In this document: piece after piece, positions 6,304 to 6,321 of the stretch
Layout of the letters: every line of letters begins with the position of its first letter
How positions within the stretch are numbered: the first letter of the stretch is position 1
NCBI GenBank assembly: GCA_021159825.1
Contig: JAGHDR010000007.1
Coordinates: 1 to 6,321 of the forward strand
DNA length: 6,321 nucleotides
Direction of reading: 5' to 3'
Origin: Deltaproteobacteria bacterium
GTDB lineage: Bacteria > Desulfobacterota > DSM-4660 > Desulfatiglandales > Desulfatiglandaceae
Notes under the pieces: model-generated
Database searches by the model: none
Seen by the model: the letters and a program-made list of their open reading frames with translations, nothing else
Told to the model about the DNA's origin: nothing
Program-made: the position numbers and the translations under genes

Positions 6304-6321
6304 ATGCAAGAACAGAAGGAA
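6304..6321 (+). CDS. Start of an unidentified gene, cut by the window end
   Basis: Only six codons are visible (MQEQKE). The start is supported by a near-perfect AAGGAG at 6293-6298 with 5-nt spacing to ATG 6304. The SD lies immediately outside the right end of the inverted-repeat element, so if that element is an insertion it landed directly upstream of the ribosome site. The function cannot be told from six residues, though they are polar, as at a cytoplasmic protein's N-terminus. Confidence 0.55.

Noticed and set aside
6086..6309. Two overlapping - strand open frames of 61 and 66 codons across the inverted-repeat element
   Set aside because: They coincide with the palindromic element, have no convincing SD and no recognised domain; treated as by-products of the repeat.

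Overview
The window carries an anaerobic-type thiamine (vitamin B1) biosynthesis operon on the + strand. It runs TPP riboswitch - thiS - thiG - thiH - thiFE - thiC. A convergent archaeal-type UMP kinase gene lies on the - strand, followed by a non-coding stretch of about 520 bp that ends with the first codons of a further + strand gene. The short ThiC, the oxygen-sensitive ThiH route to dehydroglycine, the zinc-less ThiF fused to ThiE and the archaeal-type nucleotide kinase together suggest a strict anaerobe. A Desulfobacterota (sulfate-reducer-like) bacterium is my best guess; this is inferred from gene style, not from any search.

Layout: 1-163 holds no recognisable gene. A TTGACA-type promoter (164-192) precedes a well-formed TPP aptamer (207-295). 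A long leader follows, with a perfect 9-bp inverted repeat (359-406). The genes thiS (439-636), thiG (637-1431), thiH (1436-2541), thiFE (2541-3746) and thiC (3743-5026) abut or overlap, each with its own Shine-Dalgarno (SD) sequence, so they form one transcription unit. Together they supply sulfur activation and the carrier (ThiF domain, ThiS), the thiazole ring (ThiG with ThiH-made dehydroglycine), the pyrimidine HMP-P (ThiC), and the coupling of the two halves to thiamine phosphate (ThiE domain). thiD, thiL/thiM, dxs and the cysteine desulfurase are not in the window.

thiH is broken as read: a single base is missing near 1736-1747, which brings a TAG stop at 1751, while the rest of the protein continues intact in the -1 frame. 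This is either a real, recent mutation or a sequence error.

After the operon, a hairpin without a T-run (5037-5067) separates it from the convergent UMP kinase gene (5100-5780). The region 5781-6303 has no convincing gene. It contains a weak promoter candidate and a 179-bp imperfect inverted-repeat element (6113-6291) with 21-22 bp terminal repeats. This element ends exactly at the SD of the gene starting at 6304 and looks like a MITE-type insertion or a large structured leader. It is the least explained part of the window.
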